A stretch of 64,000 nt of DNA from Nitrospira sp. (GTDB taxonomy: Bacteria > Nitrospirota > Nitrospiria > Nitrospirales > Nitrospiraceae), in contig CP092081.1 of NCBI GenBank assembly GCA_022226935.1, positions 2,630,024 through 2,694,023 on the forward strand, read 5' to 3'. Under the pieces are notes generated by a model. The model did no database searches and was not told the DNA's origin. It saw only the letters and a program-made list of their open reading frames with translations. A program made the translations under genes and the position numbers. Positions 24,839-33,672 of the stretch are shown here, in pieces; within the stretch, counting starts at the first letter, position 1; the number at the start of each line of letters is the position of its first letter.

Positions 24839-25194
24839 TGCCACGCCACGGCGCCGCCAACCTCACCACCCCGCGCCAGTGTGCCGCCGTCTTGAAGGCC
24901 ATGGGCGATGAAACGCGTCTGCGCATTCTGGAATCCCTCCTGCTCGGCGAAAAATGTGTAACCGACCTGACGCAAATCCTCCGCTGTTCCCAGCCACATG
25001 TCTCCCATCACCTGCGAATTCTGCGGGATGCCGGATTGGTCGAGGGACATCGACACGGCAAACAAGTCTGTTACCGGGTAGAACCGACTGTCCAACGCGC
25101 GTTGAAGAGTCGCGGCGAGCAGGTGCTCGATTTCGGATGCTGCGAATTGCGATTTCCCACCTCGACCTTATTGACCGTGCAGCAGAAACAGTAA
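24838..25194 (+). CDS. arsR: ArsR-family metalloregulator
   Basis: A winged helix-turn-helix protein of 118 residues: LKAMGDETRLRILESLLLGEKCVTDLTQILRCSQPHVSHHLRILRDAGLVEGHRHGKQVCYRVE. Cys 40, Cys 50 and a C-terminal CC pair (FGCCELRF) are candidate arsenite ligands, placed differently from the classic CxC site. The ATG overlaps the arsM stop (TGATG), with GAGGGG upstream. It presumably controls the forward arm of the island, but no operator matching the reverse-arm pattern was seen nearby. Confidence 0.9.
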   Translation: MPRHGAANLTTPRQCAAVLKAMGDETRLRILESLLLGEKCVTDLTQILRCSQPHVSHHLRILRDAGLVEGHRHGKQVCYRVEPTVQRALKSRGEQVLDFGCCELRFPTSTLLTVQQKQ

Positions 25195-25233
25195 GGCTAT
25201 GGACGCGCACCGCGGTACTTGGAATCATCTTCA

Positions 25234-26271
25234 ATGGCGCTGACACTCGTGGGCCAACACAAACCGCTCGCCTCCTCCGCCGAGCAGCTGAAGGTGCTGG
25301 CAGAGATCGAGCCCTGCTTGCCGTTTGAAGAACAGCTTCGGCGAAGCGGTCTGTCGCCACTCCACGCCACCGGCATCACGGTGCTCCAAATCAACGTGGG
25401 AAAGCTCTGCAATCAAACCTGCCGCCACTGCCATGTGGACGCAGGGCCCGACCGCACCGAGCGCATGTCCCGGGAGACGGCGGAGCACTGCATCGCGGCC
25501 TTGGCAACGACCGACATTCCCACCGTCGACATCACAGGCGGGGCGCCGGAGTTGAATCCGAATTTCCGCTGGCTGGTCGAGCAGGCCCGTGCCTTGAATC
25601 GCCAGGTGATGGACCGCTGCAATCTGTCGGTGTTACTGTTGCCCTCCCAAGCGGACCTGGCGACCTTTCTCGCCGCGCACCGGGTGGAAATCGTTGCTTC
25701 ACTTCCCTATTACCGTGCCGCGCAAACCGACGCGCAACGCGGGGATGGCATCTTCGACAAATCGATTGAAGCGCTACGGCTTCTCAATGGCCTCGGATAC
25801 GGACGCGACGGCAGCGGCCTGCGCCTGAATCTCGTCCACAATCCCGTCGGCGCCTTCCTGCCGCCTAAACAGGACGCGATCGAGGCGCAATTCCGGAAGG
25901 AGCTCCGCACCAAGCATGGCGTGGAATTCAACCGCCTCTATACCATCACCAACATGCCCATAAGCCGCTTCCTCGAATTCTTGGTGGAGAGCGGCAACTA
26001 CGTGGAATACATGGAACGGCTGGCGAATGCCTACAATCCCGCGGCAGCCGCCGGCGTCATGTGCCGCTCGACCCTCTCGATCGGCTGGGACGGTACGCTC
26101 TACGATTGTGATTTCAATCAGATGCTGGAACTCCCGGTGCATTCCGATGCCCCATCCCACATTCGGGACTTTGATCCGGTACGACTCCATCACCGGGAAA
26201 TCACCACGCGAAATCATTGTTACGGGTGCACGGCGGGAGCGGGATCATCGTGCGGCGGAGCGGTGACCTAA
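25234..26271 (+). CDS. arsS: Radical SAM protein ArsS (arsenosugar biosynthesis)
   Basis: 345 residues. The radical SAM cluster motif is CNQTCRHC in INVGKLCNQTCRHCHVDAG, followed by VDITGGAPELNP. The C terminus has the DUF3641-type Cys region MCRSTLSIGWDGTLYDCDFNQM and NHCYGCTAGAGSSCGGAV. This combination defines ArsS, which acts on dimethylated arsenic made by ArsM to give a deoxyadenosine-linked arsenical, the first step toward arsenosugars. In some relatives the final Cys is selenocysteine; here it is TGC. Gene order arsM-arsR-arsS supports the role. Start 25234 chosen; 25219 (TTG) is possible. Confidence 0.9.
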   Translation: MALTLVGQHKPLASSAEQLKVLAEIEPCLPFEEQLRRSGLSPLHATGITVLQINVGKLCNQTCRHCHVDAGPDRTERMSRETAEHCIAALATTDIPTVDITGGAPELNPNFRWLVEQARALNRQVMDRCNLSVLLLPSQADLATFLAAHRVEIVASLPYYRAAQTDAQRGDGIFDKSIEALRLLNGLGYGRDGSGLRLNLVHNPVGAFLPPKQDAIEAQFRKELRTKHGVEFNRLYTITNMPISRFLEFLVESGNYVEYMERLANAYNPAAAAGVMCRSTLSIGWDGTLYDCDFNQMLELPVHSDAPSHIRDFDPVRLHHREITTRNHCYGCTAGAGSSCGGAVT

Positions 26272-26410
26272 TCAGCATGCTGAAACCGCCGCCCCGCTTC
26301 GTTCTCATTCGTTCGCCCGCCTCACCGTATTTGTCCAGTACGCCTCGGCGGACTCACATCCCTGCAGGCTTGCTGGATCGACGGTTTGAGCATGCTGCAT
26401 GGGAGACCGC

Positions 26411-27544
26411 ATGGATATTTCTTTTCTGACCTTTGCGCTGGTGTTGGCGTTGGCCTATGCCAACGGCACCAATGACGTCTCGAAAGCTATCGCCACATTG
26501 GTCGGCAGTGGAGTCACCCACTACCGCGCGGCGATTCTGTGGGGAACGGCTTGGACCGTCGCCGGAGCCGCATTCGCCACCCTGGTCGCCGGGGCGATGG
26601 TGAAGACCTTCAGCAATGGTCTGTTGCAAACCGGCACCATCCTGTCACCCACTGTCGCGCTCGCCATTCTGTTCGGTGCGATGGTCTGGGTCCTCGTGGC
26701 ATCACGGACCGGGCTCCCCGTATCGACGACCCATGCGCTCACCGGCGCTATCGTAGGAACCGGGCTGATGGCATTTGCAGGCGAGGGGTTATTGTGGCCG
26801 GCCATCGGCAAGAAAATTGCGCTGCCCTTGTTACTGAGTCCGTTTCTCGCCTTTGGCCTTTCGCTTCTCTTGCACCCTGCGGTGCGACGGGCGGCAGCAA
26901 AGTGGGGAGGCACTTGCCTCTGCCTGATGCCGGCTTCTCGCGCACTCTTCACCATTGACGCTCGAGGCAGTACGCGAACGGTTTTTCAAAGCACGGCTTT
27001 CGGTCAACCGGTCGTAGCCGTCCCGGCTCAGTGCAACCGCGCCGGGCTGCGGGGCTTGGCCGTGGGCCTCGATACCATCCATTGGCTTTCGAGCGGGCTC
27101 GCGTCCTTTGCGCGAGGCACCAACGACGCGCCCAAAATCGTCGCCATGCTCTTGCTCGGTAGCACAACGGCAACGTGGCCCAGCATGTGGTTTCAGTTCG
27201 CAGCCTTCGGCGGGGTGGCGTGTGCGATGGGCCTCGGTAGCTACTTGGGGGGACTGCGCGTCACCGAGGTGATGGCCGAAAAGGTCACGCGCATGGACCA
27301 TGCGGAAGGATTGACGGCGAACCTCACGACTTCGACGCTCGTGCTCTGTTCGGGTTGGCTGGGATGGCCGGTTTCGACGACCCACGTCAGCAGTTCCGCC
27401 ATTATCGGCATCGGGCTGCTCAAGGGTATCACCGCTGTGCGCTGGACGACAGTCCGCGACATGGTGTTGGCTTGGATGATTACCTTGCCAGCCGCCGGAG
27501 GCTTTGCCGCTCTGGCATACGTACTCCTCTCACGATTCTCCTAA
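26411..27544 (+). CDS. PiT-family inorganic phosphate transporter
   Basis: 377 residues, about ten membrane segments, with the two PiT signature repeats AYANGTNDVSKAIATLVG plus TGLPVSTTHALTGAIVG, and ARGTNDAPKIVAMLLLG plus GWPVSTTHVSSSAIIGIG. PiT proteins move phosphate with a cation and also carry arsenate. Its place between arsS and the aio genes suggests a function in arsenic handling, for example phosphate supply under arsenate or export of an arsenical; this is inference. The ATG at 26411 has GGGAG upstream. Confidence 0.9.
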   Translation: MDISFLTFALVLALAYANGTNDVSKAIATLVGSGVTHYRAAILWGTAWTVAGAAFATLVAGAMVKTFSNGLLQTGTILSPTVALAILFGAMVWVLVASRTGLPVSTTHALTGAIVGTGLMAFAGEGLLWPAIGKKIALPLLLSPFLAFGLSLLLHPAVRRAAAKWGGTCLCLMPASRALFTIDARGSTRTVFQSTAFGQPVVAVPAQCNRAGLRGLAVGLDTIHWLSSGLASFARGTNDAPKIVAMLLLGSTTATWPSMWFQFAAFGGVACAMGLGSYLGGLRVTEVMAEKVTRMDHAEGLTANLTTSTLVLCSGWLGWPVSTTHVSSSAIIGIGLLKGITAVRWTTVRDMVLAWMITLPAAGGFAALAYVLLSRFS

Positions 27545-27677
27545 CCTGTGCTCCCCCTTACAAACGCTTCACATCATCCTGATCGAAAAAATCACATAGA
27601 CATATCTCCATGCATTCATGTATCAGTAGCGCTTCCGTGCGATCGTGACATCTCACCTAAAGGAGCCATGCCTGCTC

Positions 27678-29153
27678 ATGCATCGTCTTCGGCTATCCGC
27701 ATCCGTCATACTTTCGTGCGCCTTGTCGGTCGCCGCACTCGCACTGTCCATCGTCCTCCCGGTGCGGGCAGACAACCTGCCGTTTCCCGAACCGGCGAAT
27801 GAAAATGCTTATGCCGTGCCGGTTGAAAATCTCCGGCTGCGCGTCTGGGCGCAATATCGCGTGATGTACAATGCCAGCAATATTCCTAGCGGCATCAATA
27901 ACGGCAGCCTCCCGACGGCAGGAACCGGTACCGGCAAACTGAACTATGGGGACACCACCGGGTACGATTTCTTTCGCCAACGCATGCGCCTCGCGTTCGA
28001 CCTTCAACACAAGGATTCCGGCAATGTCGGCGCGTACATGCAGATGGAGTATCGCGGCGGTTTCGGTGGATCGAGCCCGGCGGCCAGCGACCCGCGCGGG
28101 GAAAGCGGTGCTAATGCCGACGGCACCCCCAACGCCTTCAACCGCCTGCAGGCTCGCGGCATCCGCTATGGATATGTCTACGTCACGCCCATCGAAAACC
28201 ACACCCTGGTCGTCGGCATTCTCCCGACCATCGACCAAGTGGGCCGTGTCTTGTGGGACGGTGAGTGGGATTTTTTCGTCGGCGGCGCCTCGCTGGGCGG
28301 AAAGATCGGTGAAGGCGACTACCGGCTGGGATTTTATCGCATTGCGTCGGACCTGAAAGCCGGCACCATCGGCACGGGATTCGGCAAAGACGGCGATATG
28401 TGGGTGGCCGATTATAACCGGCCTCTGAAACTGGGCGCCTACGATGTAAAAGTCGGCGGGCACTTCTACAGCCTGAATTTGGGCAAAACTGAAAACATTT
28501 CCATCGGAGACACACACGAAAACTGGGCCGCGCTGACGGCATCAGGCGGACTCTTCGGAGGCGCATGGAACGCGTATCTGATGCTGAACAGCGGCCGCAT
28601 CGGCACAGGCCTGACGGGCAACAACCACACCGGCTATTCAGGCAAGTTCGAGGGATCGATCCCCATCGGGCCGACGACCTTCAATCTGTTCGCGCTGTAT
28701 GCCTCCGGCGACAAGGCAGGACACACCTCGAACCAGTTCACTACGCCGGAGGCCATTCTAGGCACCAACGGCTACTGGGGCTATTCACATATTTTCAATG
28801 CGAATGCCCCGGGCGACGTGAATGATTTCGGGGTCAACTTGAATAACGGCGGAGCCGGTCTGATGACGGTGCAAGCCCAGTTCAAGTTTCCCATCATGCC
28901 TCGCTTGACCGGGACGCTGGAAAGCGCATACTTCGCTGCGGCTCGATCCCGCGAATTCGGGAACCGCGGCGGATCCAGCTACATGGGCACGGAAACAGGA
29001 GCCATGGTGACCTACAACATCGCGAAGAATCTCAATCTCGATGTCGGAGCCGCCCATGCCTTCATGGGTGACTTTTTATCGAATCGAACTCAGGCGACCG
29101 GCGTTGAACGTTCAATTTACGAAGTCTTTACCCGCTTCCAATATGCCTTGTAG
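27678..29153 (+). CDS. Outer-membrane porin of the arsenite oxidase operon
   Basis: 491 residues with a signal peptide (ASVILSCALSVAALALSIVLPVRA). The body is a long beta barrel: LRLRVWAQYRVMYNAS, MRLAFDLQHKDSG, GAYMQMEYRGGFGG, YVTPIENHTLVVGILP, GEGDYRLGFYRIAS, and a C-terminal YEVFTRFQYAL. It resembles alginate-export-like porins. It ends 33 bases before aioB on the same strand, so it is probably co-transcribed and could admit arsenite to the periplasm. AAAGGAG at 27657-27664 is somewhat far from this ATG; a GTG at 27645 is an alternative. Confidence 0.82.
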   Translation: MHRLRLSASVILSCALSVAALALSIVLPVRADNLPFPEPANENAYAVPVENLRLRVWAQYRVMYNASNIPSGINNGSLPTAGTGTGKLNYGDTTGYDFFRQRMRLAFDLQHKDSGNVGAYMQMEYRGGFGGSSPAASDPRGESGANADGTPNAFNRLQARGIRYGYVYVTPIENHTLVVGILPTIDQVGRVLWDGEWDFFVGGASLGGKIGEGDYRLGFYRIASDLKAGTIGTGFGKDGDMWVADYNRPLKLGAYDVKVGGHFYSLNLGKTENISIGDTHENWAALTASGGLFGGAWNAYLMLNSGRIGTGLTGNNHTGYSGKFEGSIPIGPTTFNLFALYASGDKAGHTSNQFTTPEAILGTNGYWGYSHIFNANAPGDVNDFGVNLNNGGAGLMTVQAQFKFPIMPRLTGTLESAYFAAARSREFGNRGGSSYMGTETGAMVTYNIAKNLNLDVGAAHAFMGDFLSNRTQATGVERSIYEVFTRFQYAL

Positions 29154-29186
29154 CGACGGCGCTGCGGGAACCTTCAGGAGGATATG

Positions 29187-29711
29187 ATGAGTGACGTCTC
29201 GCGAAGACATTTTTTGAAACTGGGGGCCTGTGTCGTCGGCGGAGCCTGCGCGGCAGACGCGCTCCCCTCGCTGGCTCAGGCCACCGACGGCGGCGACATC
29301 ACCACGCTGAGGACCACGCTTCCTTATCCTCGCATGAAACTAGCCGCCATCGGACAATTGATAATCGGGCGTGAACAGCTGACGACGTATCCGGATCAGG
29401 CCTCGCCGGTCGTGCTTGTGAAACTGGGACGGCCTGCGATCAATGGAGTCGGACCAGACCGTGACATCGTCGCGTTCAGCCGGCGCTGTTCGCACATGGG
29501 TGGCATCCTCAACTTTCGACCGGGCACCGGCACATTCCATTGCCCGCTCCATTACGCCATGTTCGACGCACAGAAGGGAGGCCTGTTGGTCATCGGACAC
29601 GCGACCGATAACCTGCCCCAGCTCGAACTTGAAGTCGATGCAGCAGGGGACGTATTTGCCGTAGGAATCAGCGGCTTGCTCTACGGACGACAGGCGAACG
29701 TCTTCGCCTAA
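29187..29711 (+). CDS. aioB: Arsenite oxidase small subunit (Rieske protein)
   Basis: The N terminus has a Tat signal, SRRHFLK (residues 5-11) followed by LGACVVGGACAADALPSLAQA. The Rieske [2Fe-2S] ligands are in CSHMGG (Cys 101, His 103) and CPLHYAMFD (Cys 119, His 122). In arsenite oxidase this subunit passes electrons from the molybdenum subunit to a periplasmic carrier, and its Tat signal exports the folded complex. AGGAGG is 5 bases before the ATG at 29187; an ATG at 29184 is possible. 31 bases separate it from aioA. Confidence 0.94.
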   Translation: MSDVSRRHFLKLGACVVGGACAADALPSLAQATDGGDITTLRTTLPYPRMKLAAIGQLIIGREQLTTYPDQASPVVLVKLGRPAINGVGPDRDIVAFSRRCSHMGGILNFRPGTGTFHCPLHYAMFDAQKGGLLVIGHATDNLPQLELEVDAAGDVFAVGISGLLYGRQANVFA

Positions 29712-29742
29712 TCGGAGACTGCACGAAGAGGAGATCTTGCAC

Positions 29743-32205
29743 ATGAGTTCGATCTATCACGGAGAAGATCGGGTACCCGTTCCTCCCGCCGATGCCGAAC
29801 GGTTTACGACCGTCTGTTCTTATTGCATCGTCGGCTGCGGCTACAAGGTGTATAAATGGCCGATGGGGAAAGAAGGTGGCCCGCTGCCGCATCAAAATGC
29901 CTTGCGAGCCGACTATAGAAACCAACAGCCGGAACAAGTCGGGACCTGGATCTCACCGGCCATGCATAGCGTCGTGACGGAGCGAAGCGGCCGACGATTC
30001 AACATCGTCGTCTTGCCGGACAAAGACTGTGTCGTGAACAAAGGGAACCATTCCATCCGTGGCGGCACGCATGGTGACGTGCTCTACGCGCCAGACCGCC
30101 CGACGGCCGACCGCTTGACCCACCCGCTGCTGTATCGCGGGCACAGCCGACTGCCCACGACTTGGGACGAGGCCATCGAATTGGGCGCTCGCGTGATCAA
30201 AGCCACCCTCGACACATGGGGGCCGGATGCCATCGCCATGAAGTGTTTCGATCACGGCGGAGGAGGCGGGGGATTCGAGAACAACTGGGCCGTCGGTTCC
30301 TTCTTCTTCACCGGCATCGGCACGAAGATGGCTTCCATACACAACCGACCGGCCTACAACAGCGAGGTGTTCGCCTCAAGTGATGCCGGAATCGCCCCGC
30401 TTCCTTCGGCCTATCTCGACGCCGAGTTGGCCGATACGATTATCCTGATCGGGGCAAACTCCTATGAAACCCAGTCGATCTACTTTCTTGAGCATATGTT
30501 GCCCAATCTCGGCGGTGGCACGTTGCCGCTCAAACAACAAGTGTTGCCCGAGGAACTACACGCGCGCGGCAGAATGATCATTGTGGACCCTCGGCGAACG
30601 TCAACCGTCGCTGTGGCTGAAGCGCATGCGGGGAAAGACAATGTCCTCCATTTGCAAATCAACAATGGCACCGACATTGCCCTCTTGAATGCGCTCTCGC
30701 GGCTGATATATGACCAGGGCTGGCATGATCAGGACTTCATCATCCGGCGAACGAATAACTTCGCTGCCTTCCAACAGGCTAATCTCGCTCAGAGTCTTGA
30801 CGAGGCGGTGCGGCTGACCGGCATCTCAAAATCCCAGATGATGCAGGCGGCCGAATGGATCGCCAAACCCAAGGCACCGGCTGCGCGACGCCGCGCCCTC
30901 TTCCTCTACGAAAAGGGGCTCATCTGGGGGCTCAAGAACTATGAAAACGTAGCCTCTGTGGTTGACCTTGCGCTGCTCACCGGCAACCTTGGCAAACCGG
31001 GAACCGGTTGCGGTCGATTGGGCGGACATCAGGAAGGCTACAGCCGGCCGGCCTATCCCGGCCAACGTCCGCCGGTCAATGTCGATGATGTGGCGGTGAA
31101 AGGCGGCGCGTCAAAAGTCTTCTGGGTGGCCGGCTGCAATCCCGTGGGCGGCACCTTGAATGCGCAACAATTCCGCGCCTCCCTGGCCCACCGCACCGCG
31201 CTCGTGAACCAGGCGCTGGACGCCACCAGCGGCGGCAGCCTGGATGAGAAGGTTGCCGCGGTGATGACCGCGCTCGACAAGGGCGGCTTGTTTCACATCG
31301 TGCAGGATATTTATCCGACCGAGACCGCCCAGTATGCCCATCTCGTCTTGCCCGCTGCACAATGGGGCGAGATGAATCTGACTTCCATCAACGGTGAACG
31401 GCGGCTCCGGCTCTACGAGAAATTCATGGACGCGCCCGGGATCGCCGAGCCGGATTGGAAAATCATGGCGCGTATGGCACAGCAGCTGGAGTCCGCCTAC
31501 CGTGCCGAAGGCAAGGCAGAGATGGCCGCTCGTTTTTCAGGCTTCACCTGGTCCAGCGATGAAGACGTCTTTCGTGCCGCCGCCGCCGGTGTGAAGGGCG
31601 CGCAGGAAGACTACGGGGACACGACCTACGCCATGCTGAAGGTACTCGGCACCAACGGCGTGCAAACACCCGTGCAAGGACTGGAGAACGGCCTGCCGGT
31701 CGGCACTACCCGCCTCTATATGGATGAGAAGCGATTTACGTTCATACCTGCGGCCTGGCCGGGATTCCCGCCGCAAATTCAGGCGCTCATGGATGACCCA
31801 CGATACCCATTTTGGGTCAACAATGGTCGAGCCAATCATGGCTGGCAAACGCTCTATGACGACGCTAGAAAACCCTATGTGATGGGCCGTGAACCATTCC
31901 CACACGTGGAAATTCATCCGCAAGATGCGCACCGCCTCGACATCGTCAATGGCGATCTGATCGAATTGTTTAATCCGTATGGATCAGTCTCAGCCATGGC
32001 GGTCGTGACGGACTCGAATGCACCCGGACATGTGTTTATGTTATTCGAACACCCGAACGGCTGGCTGAACAGCCTGACGACCGACTATGTTGACCCAGCC
32101 ACCACAATCCCTTACTACAAGGGAACCAAAGCAGGCATTCGAAAGATTGGCACCATGCCCGGACTGAACGAACAACTGACCTTTATCCCGACGAATCAGG
32201 CGTGA
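29743..32205 (+). CDS. aioA: Arsenite oxidase large (molybdopterin) subunit
   Basis: 820 residues of the DMSO-reductase superfamily. The N-terminal [3Fe-4S] motif is CSYCIVGCGYKVYKW (Cys 25, 28, 32), the AioA pattern, in place of the four-Cys [4Fe-4S] site of most relatives. Molybdopterin-binding segments are visible (IILIGANSYETQSIY, RMIIVDPRRTSTVAVAEAH, VFWVAGCNPVGGTLN) and a C-terminal domain with VNNGRANHGWQTLYDD. It oxidises As(III) to As(V) in the periplasm. It has no signal of its own and is presumably carried out with AioB. The full length is present. Confidence 0.95.
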   Translation: MSSIYHGEDRVPVPPADAERFTTVCSYCIVGCGYKVYKWPMGKEGGPLPHQNALRADYRNQQPEQVGTWISPAMHSVVTERSGRRFNIVVLPDKDCVVNKGNHSIRGGTHGDVLYAPDRPTADRLTHPLLYRGHSRLPTTWDEAIELGARVIKATLDTWGPDAIAMKCFDHGGGGGGFENNWAVGSFFFTGIGTKMASIHNRPAYNSEVFASSDAGIAPLPSAYLDAELADTIILIGANSYETQSIYFLEHMLPNLGGGTLPLKQQVLPEELHARGRMIIVDPRRTSTVAVAEAHAGKDNVLHLQINNGTDIALLNALSRLIYDQGWHDQDFIIRRTNNFAAFQQANLAQSLDEAVRLTGISKSQMMQAAEWIAKPKAPAARRRALFLYEKGLIWGLKNYENVASVVDLALLTGNLGKPGTGCGRLGGHQEGYSRPAYPGQRPPVNVDDVAVKGGASKVFWVAGCNPVGGTLNAQQFRASLAHRTALVNQALDATSGGSLDEKVAAVMTALDKGGLFHIVQDIYPTETAQYAHLVLPAAQWGEMNLTSINGERRLRLYEKFMDAPGIAEPDWKIMARMAQQLESAYRAEGKAEMAARFSGFTWSSDEDVFRAAAAGVKGAQEDYGDTTYAMLKVLGTNGVQTPVQGLENGLPVGTTRLYMDEKRFTFIPAAWPGFPPQIQALMDDPRYPFWVNNGRANHGWQTLYDDARKPYVMGREPFPHVEIHPQDAHRLDIVNGDLIELFNPYGSVSAMAVVTDSNAPGHVFMLFEHPNGWLNSLTTDYVDPATTIPYYKGTKAGIRKIGTMPGLNEQLTFIPTNQA

Positions 32206-32254
32206 TGTGTCACCCTCTGCATGGTGTCATGCCCATAGATGGAGAAGTCGTGCT

Positions 32255-33247
32255 GTGCACCTCGCGCGTGGGACTATTCTCGCCGCGTTCATCAGCGGCT
32301 GTGCCACGACAGGGCCGGCACCGAAAGTCATTTACGACACACCTGAACTCCTCGTTCGCCTCGAACCGGCACAAACCTGTGCGAACGGCACCGGAGGAAC
32401 GCCGTTCTCCCACCCGATCCAACTCAGTGGTCAGCAGATACGGACGCTACTGGGCGCCTTGCTCGCTCGCGAAAAGGTCGGGTTATTACACTCGTTTGTC
32501 CAGGCTCCCGGAACGCCGCGACTCTTTGACGACGCGACTCTCGAACGGCTAACCACGCCTATCCAGCAAGCATTCGCCCAGGTCACACCCGAAGACGCTG
32601 TGGTGTTTCTGCTCGCCGTCTCCGCGTCCGACGCGCGAAGCACGGTCACCTCCGGCGCCTTGTCCATTCGAGGCGAGGTATTGTCGATTGCGCTTTTCAA
32701 TTTCAGACATCCGGTGCGCACAATCTTGTCCGATGTCGGCGCCACCGATCACCTCAGCGACGTGAGGGAAACCTTGCGGTACGTGCGGCAGTCCCCCTGT
32801 GTCTCAATCGGTGAGCAGGACTTCGCCCTGTTCTTCGAGGAGCCCCACTATCAAACGCAGACCCGATCGGGAAGTTTGGTCCGATACCCCGAGCGAACCC
32901 TGTCGATTGCTTACCAAGGTTTTCTCGCGACGCATGCTGATATGATAAGAGGAGAACGGGACATCTTGGGCTCTCCGGCAAACACCGCCAGCAACAGGGC
33001 CGACCTCCAGGCCATTGCCGACCTCAAACGCCGCATTGCCGAACTTGAGCGCCGTAATCAGGCTCTCACCGATCGCACGCCCAGCCACCCGTCAACCGAC
33101 GCTGCCAGCAAGACGCTCACACCAGCCACCGACACCGCGCCACCTTCACCTGCTGACACACAGACTCGCCTCATGGAGATCATGAAAAGCTTGGAAACGC
33201 GCGTATCAGAACTGGAGCGACGCATCGGACAAGACTCTCCACGCTGA
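32255..33247 (+). CDS. Lipoprotein with C-terminal coiled coil
   Basis: A GTG at 32255 with GGAGAAG upstream gives a short signal peptide (VHLARGTILAAFISGC) ending in lipobox ISGC; the frame is open upstream to 32207. The mature protein has an alpha/beta-like domain (about 20-230) with no recognised family, then a polar low-complexity region and two coiled-coil segments (ADLKRRIAELERRNQALTD and LMEIMKSLETRVSELERRIG). It follows aioA by 49 bases and is probably in the same operon, but a link to arsenite oxidation is only positional. Confidence 0.7.
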   Translation: MHLARGTILAAFISGCATTGPAPKVIYDTPELLVRLEPAQTCANGTGGTPFSHPIQLSGQQIRTLLGALLAREKVGLLHSFVQAPGTPRLFDDATLERLTTPIQQAFAQVTPEDAVVFLLAVSASDARSTVTSGALSIRGEVLSIALFNFRHPVRTILSDVGATDHLSDVRETLRYVRQSPCVSIGEQDFALFFEEPHYQTQTRSGSLVRYPERTLSIAYQGFLATHADMIRGERDILGSPANTASNRADLQAIADLKRRIAELERRNQALTDRTPSHPSTDAASKTLTPATDTAPPSPADTQTRLMEIMKSLETRVSELERRIGQDSPR

Positions 33248-33255
33248 TCTTGGGT

Positions 33256-33672
33256 TTACACTTTGGTTGTCGCGAGAAACTTGCGAATCGCAGCCGCGAT
33301 GTCGTCGCGCACGCGCCGGAAACTCGCTCTCCGCTCGCCCGCATCGGCTACCGCGGCCGGATCGTCGAAGCTCCAATGCAGGAGGTGGGTGGGCGCCGGC
33401 CACGTCGGGCAGGACTCTTTCGCGCGATCGCAGACCGTGATGACGTGGGCAAACGGTTCCGCTATGAATTCGGTCACGGTTTTGGACCGGTGATGTGAGA
33501 TATCGATTCCAACTTCCGCCATCGCGTCGACTGATCCTGGATTCAAGCCGACCGGATGCGTGCCCGCACTGAACACCTCAAACTGATCACCTGCCAGATG
33601 CCGCAACCATCCCTCCGCCATCTGACTACGGGCGGAGTTGCCGGTACAGAGGAATAACACGCGTGCCTTCAT
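33256..33672 (-). CDS. arsC: Arsenate reductase, thioredoxin-coupled (LMW-phosphatase type)
   Basis: The N terminus has the phosphatase-like loop CTGNSAR (CX5R; Cys 9, Arg 15), and VITVCDRAKESCPTW supplies the two further Cys of the thioredoxin-type mechanism. It reduces As(V) to As(III) in the cytoplasm for export by Acr3. The ATG at 33672 follows GAGGAGG. Its start overlaps the acr3 stop by 4 bases (ATGA). It converges on the aio-operon lipoprotein gene, 8 bases away. Confidence 0.94.
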   Translation of the reverse strand: MKARVLFLCTGNSARSQMAEGWLRHLAGDQFEVFSAGTHPVGLNPGSVDAMAEVGIDISHHRSKTVTEFIAEPFAHVITVCDRAKESCPTWPAPTHLLHWSFDDPAAVADAGERRASFRRVRDDIAAAIRKFLATTKV

